This document shows, in pieces, positions 16,931-24,806 of a stretch of 49,452 bases of DNA. Under the pieces are notes generated by a model that saw nothing but the letters and a program-made list of their open reading frames with translations, ran no database searches and was not told the DNA's origin. How positions within the stretch are numbered: position 1 is the first letter of the stretch; each line of letters begins with the position of its first letter. This stretch comes from JBAXZR01 sp041670165 (GTDB taxonomy: Bacteria > Bacillota > Clostridia > Christensenellales > UBA1242): positions 1 to 49,452 of the forward strand of contig JBAXZR010000008.1 in NCBI GenBank assembly GCA_041670165.1, given 5' to 3'. Both the position numbers and the translations under genes were made by a program.

Positions 16931-16973
16931 TCTATCAGATTTCTCTCCTTAAATTCACAAATAATGTTAACAT

Positions 16974-17001
16974 AAAAAAGCCTAAATTGCAATATGTAGG
17001 C
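16974..17001 (-). terminator. Terminator of the M14 peptidase gene
   Basis: GCCTA / TAGGC arms (16980-16984 and 16997-17001) with a 12-base loop and a T6 run on the minus strand. The stem is short. Confidence 0.5.
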
Positions 17002-17090
17002 AATTAATATAAAACAATGAAAAACAACAAAACATTTTAAATGTTTTATATATTAATAATAATGTTAAAAATTAATACGATTAATTACTA

Positions 17091-17933
17091 TTATTGAATT
17101 TGCTTTAAAGCAATTAGTGGTATATCCTTGTTCTTTTCAAAAATTTCTGGCAAAAATTCTTCAGTTATTGGATGAGAAATTTCATCACTTCCCACTTCAA
17201 TTGTGAAAGCTGGAATTTTTAAAACTAAACTTACCCAATCAGAAAATCCACCAGTGGAATTTTCAGTTTTAATAACTGTGTAACCTGTTTCCAAAGCAAA
17301 CACATTTGCAATTTTTAAATCTCTTGCAATCTCTTCTTCACTTAGCATTTCAAAACCGTAATATATTACATTTCCTTTTGAATGATAAGAAAGTGTTAAG
17401 TCAGGCATGATTTTTAGTGTAAATTTAATAAGATCGTTTACTTCCCTTTCACTATTAGCATAATAACCAACAAAATTTGCCGGTGCGGGAGAAAATACAT
17501 TTTGTGAACCCTTTCCCCAAAGTGCATCAAAATTTACATTCAAATCAACAGTGTTTGCGTTTGCTTTCCAAAGCGAAAAATCCGTTTTGTCGCTATTCAC
17601 ATCAATCAAATATTTTTGTAATTTACTCTCAAGGTTGCTAGCTCCATCAAGAACAAGTTTCACTCCATCTGGATTCATCAAAGGGACAAAATATATTCCA
17701 CCTTCAAAATTCTCATTTTTTAAATGTTCAACTTGCTTGACTAAAAGAAGACTTGTTATATATTCTCTTGCGTGAAGAGCTCCTTCAACCAAAACTTGCT
17801 TGCCATAGTAAGAACCAATATGCACTCCATATATCGGAATTCCAAGTGTGCTATTGCCAACTGTAAAAAAATCAATATCATCAAGATTTTTTAAATTTTC
17901 AATCTTTTCAAAAAGCTCTTTAAAAGTAATCAT
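17091..17933 (-). CDS. M14-family zinc carboxypeptidase (gamma-D-glutamyl-diamino-acid peptidase type)
   Basis: A 280-residue metallopeptidase. Zn ligands can be placed: His54 and Glu57 in GALHAREY, His184 in LSYHSKG; the catalytic Glu is Glu246 in FTIEVGSDE. NPDG is at 87-90. The substrate-binding Arg of the usual DLNRNF is Val here (DLNVNF, about 130-135), a variant that also occurs in related bacterial M14 proteins. Members of this group cut the D-Glu-diaminopimelate bond of peptidoglycan or spore cortex. No signal peptide or LysM domain is present, so it may act in the cytoplasm on recycled muropeptides, or in the mother cell. Single gene with its own terminator. Confidence 0.87.
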   Translation of the reverse strand: MITFKELFEKIENLKNLDDIDFFTVGNSTLGIPIYGVHIGSYYGKQVLVEGALHAREYITSLLLVKQVEHLKNENFEGGIYFVPLMNPDGVKLVLDGASNLESKLQKYLIDVNSDKTDFSLWKANANTVDLNVNFDALWGKGSQNVFSPAPANFVGYYANSEREVNDLIKFTLKIMPDLTLSYHSKGNVIYYGFEMLSEEEIARDLKIANVFALETGYTVIKTENSTGGFSDWVSLVLKIPAFTIEVGSDEISHPITEEFLPEIFEKNKDIPLIALKQIQ

Positions 17934-18091
17934 TAAATTCTCCTAACAAATTTATATGTTAGCTTTTTGTAAATTTGTTATTAACTTTAAAATTTTATTT
18001 GTTTAAAAACCGCACTAGATATATTTACAATCAATCTTATCAGATAATTAAATTCTAAGAGTTTATAATAAAATATCGACTAATCGCTTCC

Positions 18092-18165
18092 TATTCACTC
18101 ACAATCTAACTCTTCACTCTTTATTTACATTATTCACTATTCATTCTTCACTGATTCACTATTCA
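18092..18165. repeat. Degenerate TTCACT/ATTCA short tandem repeat
   Basis: At least six imperfect occurrences of ATTCACT or CTTCACT are packed in about 75 bases, adjacent to repeat family A. Nothing suggests coding; it looks like a replication-slippage tract. Confidence 0.65.
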
Positions 18166-18175
18166 ATGTGTCATC

Positions 18176-18235
18176 GCACCGCCTCGCTAAAAACTTGCCA
18201 CTGGCAACTTTTCTAAACGCTTGCGCCCTCTTAGG
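18176..18235 (-). repeat. Repeat family A, short copy
   Basis: On the minus strand this reads CCTAAG, GCGTTTA and AAGTTGCCAGTGGCAAG then TTTTTAGCGAGG, matching 5372-5445 but lacking about 24 bases of the longer copies. It shows that the element near tRNA-Lys is dispersed. Confidence 0.7.
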
Positions 18236-18330
18236 CTTCAAATCCCTTTTATAAGAAAAAAAATCACCAAATTATAAATAATCTATTAATATAAAAAATT
18301 TGATATACTAAGAAAAAAAATATAGTAATT

Positions 18331-18500
18331 TAAAATATGGAGTACAAAAAAAACAGGCTGAATTTAGTTCAGCCGTTACTTTTTTTTTGAACGAACCCCT
18401 TAATAGGAGGGGGAGCTGGGAGGGGAACACAAAAAAAAGCGAGCTAGCAAATTTTCATTTGCGTACCCGCTTATTTTTTTGGGTGCCACCCCAGTACTGG
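18331..18500 (-). repeat. Repeat family B, copy 1
   Basis: On the minus strand it starts TACTGGGGTGGCACCC, followed by A7, a GC-containing hairpin with T8, a C-rich block CCCCTCCCAGCTCCCCCTCC, TTAAGGGGTTCGTTC, a hairpin TTCAGCC/GGCTGAA and ends ACTCCATATTTTAA. The order recurs in plus orientation at 20283-20450. It directly follows the last tRNA, so the tRNA transcript would run into it. Confidence 0.75.
18356..18374 (-). terminator. Hairpin terminator inside repeat B copy 1
   Basis: GGCTGAA / TTCAGCC stem with a five-base loop and T-runs on both strands; it probably ends the tRNA transcript. Confidence 0.55.
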
Positions 18501-18580
18501 TGCGGATAAAGGGATTTGAACCCCCACACTTTCGTACTGGATCCTAAGTCCAGCGCGTCTGCCAATTCCGCCATATCCGC
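18498..18580 (-). tRNA. tRNA-Leu (anticodon TAG)
   Basis: Class II tRNA of 83 bases with encoded CCA. Acceptor GCGGATA pairs with TATCCGC, the anticodon arm is CTGGACTTAGGATCCAG, and a short variable arm precedes the T-arm GGGGGTTCAAATCCC. Last of seven tRNAs on this strand. Confidence 0.95.
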
Positions 18581-18641
18581 TCATGAATTGGGACATTTCT
18601 TTTACTTTGTGGCATATGCCATTAATATAAAAAAAAAGGCT

Positions 18642-18717
18642 TGGTGGCTCACCCGGGATTCGAACCCGGGACCCCTTGATTAAAAGTCAAGTGCTCTACC
18701 AACTGAGCTAGTGAACC
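18642..18717 (-). tRNA. tRNA-Lys (anticodon TTT)
   Basis: 76 bases with CCA. Acceptor GGTTCAC pairs with GTGAGCC, anticodon arm CTTGACTTTTAATCAAG, T-arm CCGGGTTCGAATCCCGG. Complements the CTT lysine tRNA at 5578. Confidence 0.96.
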
Positions 18718-18754
18718 ATAAATTTTTTTTTCGCAAAAGGCTTGGCTTTTGCAG

Positions 18755-18829
18755 TGGCTGGGGTGGCAGGAATTGAACCTACGAATACGGGAGTCAAAGT
18801 CCCGTGCCTTACCGCTTGGCGACACCCCA
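18755..18829 (-). tRNA. tRNA-Gln (anticodon TTG)
   Basis: 75 bases with CCA. Acceptor TGGGGTG pairs with CACCCCA, anticodon arm CGGGACTTTGACTCCCG. The U1-A72 pair is typical for glutamine tRNAs. Confidence 0.96.
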
Positions 18830-18866
18830 ATACATGTGCTGCTGAATTCGTCCCCATTCGATAATT

Positions 18867-18941
18867 TGGCTGGGGTGGAAGGATTTGAACCCTCGAATGC
18901 GGGAATCAGAATCCCGAGCCTTACCGCTTGGCGACACCCCA
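18867..18941 (-). tRNA. tRNA-Gln (anticodon CTG)
   Basis: 75 bases with CCA. Nearly identical to the neighbouring tRNA-Gln(TTG) in acceptor and D-arm; anticodon arm CGGGATTCTGATTCCCG. Most likely arose by duplication. A CTG-reading tRNA is a luxury in so AT-rich a genome. Confidence 0.95.
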
Positions 18942-18964
18942 ACATGCACAAAGAAACTTTTTAA

Positions 18965-19041
18965 TGGGGTGAGTGAAGAGATTCGAACTCACGGCCTCCA
19001 GAGTCACAATCTGGCGCTCTAACCAACTGAGCTACACCCAC
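18965..19041 (-). tRNA. tRNA-His (anticodon GTG)
   Basis: Acceptor GTGGGTG pairs with CACTCAC, anticodon arm CCAGATTGTGACTCTGG, encoded CCA. A G at 19042 supplies the extra G-1 opposite discriminator C73, as expected for histidine tRNA. The T-stem contains one T-T mismatch. Confidence 0.95.
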
Positions 19042-19045
19042 CATC

Positions 19046-19122
19046 TGGTGCACTTGGAGGGAGTCGAACCCCCGACCTCTGCCTTAGAAGGGCATTGCTC
19101 TATCCATCTGAGCTACAAATGC
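19046..19122 (-). tRNA. tRNA-Arg (anticodon TCT)
   Basis: 77 bases with CCA. Acceptor GCATTTG pairs with CAAGTGC (one G-T), anticodon loop CTTCTAA, T-arm CGGGGGTTCGACTCCCT. Reads AGA, the main arginine codon of AT-rich genomes. Confidence 0.95.
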
Positions 19123-19166
19123 AAGTCTAGGTTCATTAATTAAAGCCCGTTTCATTAACTAGGGAA

Positions 19167-19240
19167 TGGAGCGGGTGAAGGGAATCGGACCCTCGCAACC
19201 AGCTTGGAAGGCTGGGGCTCTACCACTGAGCTACACCCGC
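19167..19240 (-). tRNA. tRNA-Gly (anticodon TCC)
   Basis: 74 bases with CCA. Acceptor GCGGGTG pairs with CACCCGC, anticodon arm CCAGCCTTCCAAGCTGG. First gene of the tRNA operon. Confidence 0.96.
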
Positions 19241-19270
19241 AAATCCGGACCTTTTCAATGAACGGTGTTA

Positions 19271-19299
19271 AATATATCACAACACTAATTTTGTGTCAA
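19271..19299 (-). promoter_or_regulatory. Promoter of the seven-tRNA operon
   Basis: Consensus TTGACA (19299-19294), 17-base spacer and TATATT (19276-19271), 31 bases upstream of the tRNA-Gly. Confidence 0.85.
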
Positions 19300-19442
19300 C
19301 ATAAAAATTGAATAATTTTAAAAATTTTGTTACTTTATTCAGAAATTTTATTGTTTTCATAAAGAGAAATGCCAAACATATCATATTTGTGACAACAAAT
19401 AAATGTAATAAAATTTATTACTTGTTGTTTGCGAGGTAATTT

Positions 19443-20237
19443 TTGAAATCATTAGTGATAAGAAATAGAAAATTTAAAAGAAAATCATTAATAAGTAAAA
19501 TGAATTTTTTTCCAATAATAATTGTTTCACTTTGCATTGCAACAAGCATAATGATGGCTAGTTTTCTTTCTTCAATCATCACAACTAGCGGTATTGGATT
19601 TTTAAGCACTTCAAAAACTCAATCATCAACTTCTGTTTGGGCAATTTCTATTGGTAGTTGCACCACCTACTCACAAGCAGAAGAATTGTCAGAAACTGTT
19701 AAAACAAAAAATGGCGGTGGTGTCATTTTTAAAAAAGACCTATTTTATGTTTTGGCTTCAGCTTATGAAATTGAAAACGATGCCAAAAAAGTTCAAACAA
19801 ATTTAAGTGAACAAAACATAAGCAGTGAAATAATTAAAATTGAAGTTCCACAAACAAGCATATCTTCATCATACACAATTTCTGAAGTAAATGTGCTAGA
19901 TGCTGGACTTACTGCTTACAAAGAGTCTTTCAGAACCTTGTTTGATCTTTCTATTGCCTTAGACACTCAAACAAAAAGCGATATTATAATTAAAGAAGCA
20001 GTTGTTAAACTGGAAACAAAATTGACAAAAATCAATGAGGACTTTGCAAGTTATCTAAACAGCAAATTAACCGCAAATCTTGTGGCTTTGGTGCTTCAAA
20101 ACGAACGCACTTTAGCAATTGTTAAAGGCCTTACCACAACCAACAATTCTCTTGCTATTGAACTTAAATCTGCTTATTTAAACATAATAATTGGACAACA
20201 AGAAATGCTTGAAAGCCTTCAAACAACAGTATTTTAA
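19443..20237 (+). CDS. SPOR-domain-like membrane protein
   Basis: A 264-residue protein. Start TTG 19443 is preceded by GAGGT at six bases; the first internal ATG (19500) has no SD. Residues 1-20 are basic, and about 22-50 form one transmembrane segment (FFPIIIVSLCIATSIMMASF), so the rest lies outside. Residues about 65-130 (VWAISIGSCTTYSQAEELSE ... FYVLASAYEIENDAKKVQTN) follow the SPOR pattern: beta strand, helix with A/E pairs, FYVLASAY strand, second helix. SPOR domains bind denuded peptidoglycan glycans in septa and during spore engulfment. The C-terminal 110 residues are helical and unique. It lies between the tRNA operon (opposite strand) and repeat family B. Confidence 0.7.
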   Translation: MKSLVIRNRKFKRKSLISKMNFFPIIIVSLCIATSIMMASFLSSIITTSGIGFLSTSKTQSSTSVWAISIGSCTTYSQAEELSETVKTKNGGGVIFKKDLFYVLASAYEIENDAKKVQTNLSEQNISSEIIKIEVPQTSISSSYTISEVNVLDAGLTAYKESFRTLFDLSIALDTQTKSDIIIKEAVVKLETKLTKINEDFASYLNSKLTANLVALVLQNERTLAIVKGLTTTNNSLAIELKSAYLNIIIGQQEMLESLQTTVF

Positions 20238-20240
20238 AAG

Positions 20241-20450
20241 ATACTGGAGTAAACAAAAAAATTACGCAGTTACACAAAAAAAATACTGGGGTGGCACCCA
20301 AAAAAATTATGCAGACACGCAAAACCTTGTTTTGCTAACTTGCTATTTTTTTGGTTCTCCTCCCACCTCCCTCTCCAATTAAGGTGTTTGTTCAAAAAAT
20401 CTTTTGCCCGAACTAAATTCGTGCAGATTTTTGTGAACTCCATATTAAAA
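20241..20450 (+). repeat. Repeat family B, copy 2, with a degenerate duplicated head
   Basis: The core at 20283-20450 starts ATACTGGGGTGGCACCC and proceeds through a TTCTCCTCCCACCTCCCTCT block, CCAATTAAGGTG, and GAACTCCATATTAAAA, colinear with 18331-18500 read from the other strand. The 40 bases before it (20241-20280, ATACTGGAGT then A7, TTACGCAG, ACACAAAA) are a worn copy of the same head. The two complete copies point outward from the tRNA-SPOR segment. Confidence 0.7.
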
Positions 20451-20489
20451 TGATTTCAAAAGCTAAATTGGAAATAAGCAAAAGGTAAA

Positions 20490-20545
20490 ACAAAAAGTAA
20501 CGAATGAAACAAATTCAGCCTACTTTTTTTAACTCCATATTTTAA
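20490..20545 (+). repeat. Repeat family B, 3' end fragment
   Basis: Carries AAAAAGTAACG, AATTCAGCCTACTTTTTTT and AACTCCATATTTTAAT, the last third of the family B unit. Confidence 0.65.
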
Positions 20546-20680
20546 TTAAATTTTTTAGGTTAGTCAAAATTTCCTAATTGGTGTTTGTTTATATAGGTTA
20601 AAGTTTTTGGAATCCAATTTGATTTTTTTATCTAATTTCTAAGATGGAATTTTTGAAAATGTATCATTAGATTCTAGGTA

Positions 20681-20712
20681 GAAATTCAGCCTGCTTTTGA
20701 ACTCCGTTATAA
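20681..20712 (+). repeat. Repeat family B, second 3' end fragment
   Basis: AAATTCAGCCTGCTTTTGAA followed by CTCCGTTAT; a more degraded copy of the same end. Confidence 0.55.
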
Positions 20713-20813
20713 TATAAACAATTAGTTTATAAAATTTTATAATTACATAAGAAAATATTAATTAAGAAATAAGAATTTTCTTAGTGTGGAATATTGTACT
20801 TTTTTTGATTACT

Positions 20814-21578
20814 TTAAATGTTCCGAAAATGTTCATCAAAAACCCTTTGCATTTTTTTTGACCTAATTTTTCCTGTGCTTTTGAAATATATTCTTCCATT
20901 TCCGTTTAGCCCCGTTTTTTCACAAACACGCCTAGCTTGTTCAGCTGTTGCACTCTCACTTAGATAAAATTTGACATTTCCTAACACCATTTCGATTTGA
21001 TTTTGCAAATATGTGTAATGAGTGCAACCAAGCACAACTCTTGTTATTTTGTGCTGTTTGAAATATTCAAGTTCATTACTTAACCATGGTAGGATATCGT
21101 CTAAACAAGATATGTTTTTGTCTATTAATGAAGCCAAACTTGAATTGCAATAATAATGCAATTTATTTGGCACTTGTTTTTCTGCTTGATAAACACTTTT
21201 TGCATATTTTTTTGTTAAAGGTGTGCAAAGAACAAGAATATTGTCGTTTTTTTCTAAATTATCTAGAGCTGGTTTAAGAGCTGGTTCAATTCCAACAACT
21301 GGCAAGGAAACATTTTTTCTTAGTTCTTCAATGGCACAAGCGGTTGCCGTGTTACAGGCAAGAATAACCATTTTGATGTTAGAATTATTTTCAATTTCTT
21401 TAACAATGTTATTAACAACAATTGTTTCAACTTCACCTTTTGTTTTGTTTCCATATGGGCAATTTTTATCGTCCATTAAAAAAATGAAGTTCTGTTCTGG
21501 CATTTTTTCTTTGCAAAGATTTAGCACATGCATGCCACCGTATCCGCTGTCTAGAACAAGAATCAAATCATTATTCAC
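20814..21578 (-). CDS. murI: Glutamate racemase
   Basis: A 254-residue enzyme making D-glutamate for peptidoglycan. The catalytic cysteines are Cys75 in LACNTAT and Cys185 in GCTHYTYL; the N-terminal LDSGYGG and DDKNCPYG segments bind substrate. Length matches the family. An aspartate racemase would lack the PYG context. The gene stands alone upstream of the repeat region, 67 bases after gpr on the same strand. Confidence 0.95.
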   Translation of the reverse strand: MNNDLILVLDSGYGGMHVLNLCKEKMPEQNFIFLMDDKNCPYGNKTKGEVETIVVNNIVKEIENNSNIKMVILACNTATACAIEELRKNVSLPVVGIEPALKPALDNLEKNDNILVLCTPLTKKYAKSVYQAEKQVPNKLHYYCNSSLASLIDKNISCLDDILPWLSNELEYFKQHKITRVVLGCTHYTYLQNQIEMVLGNVKFYLSESATAEQARRVCEKTGLNGNGRIYFKSTGKIRSKKMQRVFDEHFRNI

Positions 21579-21645
21579 TTAAATCATTTTATGAAAGGAT
21601 TTTCACAAATGACACAAAACAAAAGATTTTTATTTAAATATTAAT

Positions 21646-22470
21646 TTAAAATGATTTAAGCATTTCAATTTCTTTTAATGATAATGACTGCAACAAGCAC
21701 TGATTAAGTGCATTTGACATAATTTCACTACAATAATTAATCATGTTGTCAACAGATTTTGGAGCAAATACATAATTTTTGCTTTCTTCTTCATTAAAAA
21801 TTGCGTCCCCAATGGCAACAAGCGGAACTCCCAAAGAAAACACTGGTACTCCAAGCTCGTTACTTGTTATTGGCGAATTATCACTGTTTACCCCTGCCCC
21901 CGGAATTAGACCGCAACTAGCAAACTGAAAACTTTTTCCAAGGCGTGACGGCGATTTTGAAGCAAAACTGTCAATAAGAATAACCGCACTAACTTTGCTT
22001 GCTGAAACAATAGCGGAAACTGTTTTGGAAGTTTGCAATCCTGTTTTTCCGCTAACATCAGGATTGAAAGCATAAACTCTTCTTAGTTTAAGAATTTGAC
22101 TTTCTGGATAAGCTCCAGTTGCAATGATTTTTCGAACTGTTTTTGGCCCTAAAGAATCAACAACAAAACCATTGTTTCCAATTCCAACCACCAAAATTGG
22201 AGCATCTTTGCTGATTTCATTTTTAATTAACAATTTTTTCATTCCTTTTGCCAAAGCTTTTGACAAAACAGGAATGTAACAACTTCCAACTTTAAACAAG
22301 TTTTCACATTCCAAAACAAAGTAATCATCTTTTTTCTTTGATTTTGCACTTGGTTTAATTTGAAAAAACTCTTGTTTAAAAGGTAATCTTCCATTAATTT
22401 CTTTTCGTTTCTCTGTTTTAACAATCGCATCAGTTGCTGTTTCATTAGCCATTTCCATCCAATAACTCAT
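21646..22470 (-). CDS. gpr: Germination protease GPR (spore protease)
   Basis: A 274-residue A25-family protease that degrades small acid-soluble spore proteins on germination. Conserved blocks: VVGIGNNGFVVDSLGP, YAFNPDVSGKTGLQTSKTV, ILIDSFASKSPSRLGKSFQF, GLIPGAGVNSDNSP and ELGVPVFSLGVP, the family's order. It is shorter than typical (about 320-370), mostly because of a reduced N-terminus; the propeptide cleavage site cannot be placed. It sits back to back with rpsT, a common arrangement. The region before ATG 22470 has a candidate forespore -10. Confidence 0.93.
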   Translation of the reverse strand: MSYWMEMANETATDAIVKTEKRKEINGRLPFKQEFFQIKPSAKSKKKDDYFVLECENLFKVGSCYIPVLSKALAKGMKKLLIKNEISKDAPILVVGIGNNGFVVDSLGPKTVRKIIATGAYPESQILKLRRVYAFNPDVSGKTGLQTSKTVSAIVSASKVSAVILIDSFASKSPSRLGKSFQFASCGLIPGAGVNSDNSPITSNELGVPVFSLGVPLVAIGDAIFNEEESKNYVFAPKSVDNMINYCSEIMSNALNQCLLQSLSLKEIEMLKSF

Positions 22471-22502
22471 ATTTAAACCTCTTTTAAATTATTTACACGA
22501 AA

Positions 22503-22509
22503 TAGTATG
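22503..22509 (-). promoter_or_regulatory. Candidate sigma-G/sigma-F -10 element of gpr
   Basis: CATACTA on the minus strand, 33 bases before ATG 22470, fits the sigma-G -10 pattern CATNNTA. The -35 region is a poor match (GGGTA), so the call rests on the -10 and on gpr being a known forespore gene. Confidence 0.35.
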
Positions 22510-22549
22510 TATATCATTCATATAATTACCCAAATTAATTAAAAAATGC

Positions 22550-22578
22550 TTGCAAATAAAAATTTATTGTGGTAAACT
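22550..22578 (+). promoter_or_regulatory. Promoter of rpsT
   Basis: TTGCAA (22550-22555), 17-base spacer, TAAACT (22573-22578). Confidence 0.6.
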
Positions 22579-22581
22579 GCT

Positions 22582-22635
22582 CAAGTTTAGGATACCGTAC
22601 TTGACGGAACTTAAGAGTTATTAATTGAAATAAGG
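22582..22635 (+). promoter_or_regulatory. Structured 5' leader of rpsT
   Basis: The leader holds nested complementary segments: CTCAAGTT with AACTTAAGAG (two bases bulged), and inside it CCGT with ACGG. This may be the site of autogenous control by S20 or simply a stable leader. The AAGGAG SD follows it outside the stem. Confidence 0.35.
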
Positions 22636-22644
22636 AGAAATGAA

Positions 22645-22911
22645 ATGCCAAACATTAAATCAGCGATTAAAAGAGTGAAGATTAACGAGAAGAAAAATCT
22701 TGAAAACCGTTCAATTAAATCACGCATTGCAACTGAAACAAAGAAATTTGTTGCTTTGCTTGCATCAGATGTTGCTAAAGCAGAAGAACAACTTAAAGTT
22801 GTTGTATCTCTTATGGATTCAGCAGCAAATGAAAACATTATTCACAAGAATAGTGCTGATCGTAAAAAAGCTCACTTTGCACACCTTTTATCAGTAAAAA
22901 AATCTGCTTAA
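22645..22911 (+). CDS. rpsT: 30S ribosomal protein S20
   Basis: An 88-residue, basic, all-helical protein. The start MPNIKSAIKRVKINEKKNLE and the internal NIIHKNSADRKKAHFAHLLS are the family's characteristic segments, binding 16S rRNA early in small-subunit assembly. AAGGAG precedes ATG 22645. Neighbourhood with gpr, holA and comEC matches that of other Firmicutes. Confidence 0.96.
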   Translation: MPNIKSAIKRVKINEKKNLENRSIKSRIATETKKFVALLASDVAKAEEQLKVVVSLMDSAANENIIHKNSADRKKAHFAHLLSVKKSA

Positions 22912-22924
22912 CAGATTGAAATCA

Positions 22925-22954
22925 AAATGTCAGTTTTAAACTGGCATTTTTTTT
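22925..22954 (+). terminator. Terminator of rpsT
   Basis: AAATG-CAGTTT / AAACTG-CATTT hairpin followed by T8, starting 13 bases after the stop. Confidence 0.8.
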
Positions 22955-23172
22955 AAAAATTTAACTTGGAATTTAAAAAAACAAAATAAATTCAAATAAA
23001 TGTTTTTCTTAGAGTTTTTATTTGTATTAGACTAAAATAAAAAAATACGATTTACATAATGATTTAAAATTTTTGTTTAAAGTACCAAGTAAAAAGAAAA
23101 TTTAATTTTAATTTAATTAAAATTTGATATTTAAACTTATTTTATGATTTTGTGACAAAAAAAGAAAAATAC

Positions 23173-24285
23173 TTATTGATATGACGGATTGTTATTTTCT
23201 AACTTATTTTTTTTGCTTAAGTACCAAAATCCTGAAACCATGCAAAACAAAAATATTAAAACACAAATGCCTTTAAGAGCCCAAGAATTGTACAATATCG
23301 TTGGTGTTTGATTTGGCAAACTGTAACTTAGAAAATCAGTTGACAAAACAACTTTTTCTGCAAATTCAGAAGCTTTTTCAATATTAGAATAAAAGACATC
23401 TCCAAAAATTGTTTCATTTGTTAACTTTGTGTCATTGATATGAGCGATTCTATTTGAATCATCGTTTTCTTTCCAATCCTCAAAAAAACCTGTTTTTGTT
23501 CCAGCAAAAAATGTTACAGAGTTTACACAATGATTTAAAAGTGCTGTCATGTCAGAATTGAAAACAAGTGTTCCAATTGTTTGACTAGAGTTGTCTGGGT
23601 ATGACAAATTTGGAGAATAAAGCTCAAATGCGTCATTCAAATCTGTGTTTACCCTTTTGATATGATTCATGTAAGACGGCTCTGAACCGCCATTTGAATA
23701 AAACAAGCTTTGTCCCATACCTACTGAATCAAAATTTATGAACAAAAATATATTCTCTTTTTCTTCATTTGTAAGAAGTGAAGCAAAGTGTTGGCTACCT
23801 AGGCAACCAATTTCTTCTGCTCCAAACAAAACAAACCATGCGTTAAATTCAAAATTTTTTCCGCTTAATTTGTCAATTGTTCTTAAAAGCGAACAAACTC
23901 CGCTAAGATTGTCACCATAGCCGTTTGAATTTTCTGAATAAATATTGTCGTAATGTGCTCCAAAAATCACAATGTTTGAACTTTGAACAACTGAAGGCAA
24001 AATCCCTATTACATTTTTTGAAGTTTGAGCACCATTAACATTGAAAATTTGCTCATATTTTGTTGTGATTCCCCTTGAAATCAATTGTTCTCCGAGTAAA
24101 AATGCTGATTGCGTTTCTCCTTCTGACCCAGCTGTTCTATTTGATGGTAACAATTCATTTAAAAATGTCATAAGTTCTTCAGCAAAAACAGTTTCTTCAG
24201 CAAAGACTTGGCTTACAAATTTTGTTTGACAAGCAAAAATCATTAAACAAATAATAATTAAAATTAATTTTTGAAGATGTTTCAT
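23173..24285 (-). CDS. M28-family zinc aminopeptidase, membrane anchored
   Basis: A 370-residue exported peptidase. The N-terminus LILIIICLMIFACQ is a signal sequence; Cys19 sits in an imperfect lipobox, and VFAEE offers an alternative signal-peptidase I site. Metal-binding motifs of M28 are FGAHYDN, GDNLSGV (bridging Asp), FGAEEIG (catalytic Glu pair) and INFDSVG; a C-terminal His would complete the set and is plausible near SVTFFAG. Residues about 335-355 form a transmembrane segment followed by a basic tail (SKKNKLENN), so the enzyme faces outside with both ends possibly anchored. Its ATG overlaps the stop of the upstream membrane protein by four bases, which suggests joint function. Confidence 0.85.
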   Translation of the reverse strand: MKHLQKLILIIICLMIFACQTKFVSQVFAEETVFAEELMTFLNELLPSNRTAGSEGETQSAFLLGEQLISRGITTKYEQIFNVNGAQTSKNVIGILPSVVQSSNIVIFGAHYDNIYSENSNGYGDNLSGVCSLLRTIDKLSGKNFEFNAWFVLFGAEEIGCLGSQHFASLLTNEEKENIFLFINFDSVGMGQSLFYSNGGSEPSYMNHIKRVNTDLNDAFELYSPNLSYPDNSSQTIGTLVFNSDMTALLNHCVNSVTFFAGTKTGFFEDWKENDDSNRIAHINDTKLTNETIFGDVFYSNIEKASEFAEKVVLSTDFLSYSLPNQTPTILYNSWALKGICVLIFLFCMVSGFWYLSKKNKLENNNPSYQ

Positions 24286-24806
24286 AGCACCCCCAATAAC
24301 ACTATTTTTAATAAACCCAAAACAAAGAAAGGAAAAATAACAAAACGGATTAGTTCACTTTTTGTTGCTCTGATAAAATTTCCTTTAACCAGCAAACTAG
24401 TTATAACAAGAAAACATATGCTCAAAAAAACAGTGTAAATTATTGGCACGGCTACTGCCGAAAAGCTTATTTGCTCATTAAATACAGCTAAAAGACTTCC
24501 CTTAATAAGCATCACAAAAGAAATTCCAATTAAAGTAAAACGAAAAAATGCTTCTTTATAAAAAACTTTGGTTAAATTTTTTTGCAACATAATAGCAAAG
24601 CATACATTGAAAAATAACCTATTTATGTAATAACCAAAAATTCCAAAACCAAGGCAAATAAAAACATTTATAATAACAACAGAACCAAAATAGTTCTTTG
24701 CAAAAAAAGCATTTCCAAAAGCAAAACAAAAAATGCAAATGATTGAAATTATCAAATCAGCTGATTTATTTGATGTGAAAAAATCATGAAAATAATCACG
24801 CTCCAA
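24282..24806 (-). CDS. Multi-spanning membrane protein of unknown function
   Basis: A 174-residue hydrophobic protein with about five predicted transmembrane segments (for instance LIISIICIFCFAFGNAFF, VVIINVFICLGFGIFGYYI, VPIIYTVFLSICFLVITSLL). The pattern recalls Yip1-type proteins, but I cannot confirm it. The start is a TTG at 24806 inside the 3' end of holA; no in-frame ATG exists nearby and the SD is weak (GGTG). The stop overlaps the start of the M28 peptidase gene, so both are translationally coupled; a role in export or anchoring of that enzyme is possible. Confidence 0.6.
   Translation of the reverse strand: MERDYFHDFFTSNKSADLIISIICIFCFAFGNAFFAKNYFGSVVIINVFICLGFGIFGYYINRLFFNVCFAIMLQKNLTKVFYKEAFFRFTLIGISFVMLIKGSLLAVFNEQISFSAVAVPIIYTVFLSICFLVITSLLVKGNFIRATKSELIRFVIFPFFVLGLLKIVLLGVL

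Larger units (their letters stand above)
17934..18497. other. Gene-free repeat region
   Basis: A 564-base stretch with no credible gene. It holds AT-rich sequence next to the M14 gene, a degenerate TTCACT-rich tract, one copy of repeat family A and one copy of repeat family B that carries the likely terminator of the tRNA operon. Confidence 0.7.
20238..20813. other. Gene-free repeat region after the SPOR gene
   Basis: A 576-base stretch without a credible gene, occupied by repeat family B (one complete copy, two fragments) and AT-rich DNA before the murI stop codon. Confidence 0.7.

Noticed and set aside
18092..18165. TTCACT-rich tract as a CRISPR array
   Set aside because: Units are 7-10 bases, irregular, without spacers, and no cas gene is near.
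18483..18500. GGGGTGGCACCC-type sequence resembling a T-box motif in repeat family B
   Set aside because: The T-box pattern AGGGTGGNACCGCG is only partly matched, there is no specifier stem, no downstream aminoacyl-tRNA or amino-acid gene, and both full copies occur behind rather than before genes.
18649..18964. Frames of 71-100 codons on both strands within the tRNA cluster
   Set aside because: They are translations of tRNA genes.
20191..20382. 63-codon frame overlapping the end of the SPOR gene
   Set aside because: It covers repeat family B and shares no signal with a gene; it is produced by the repeat.
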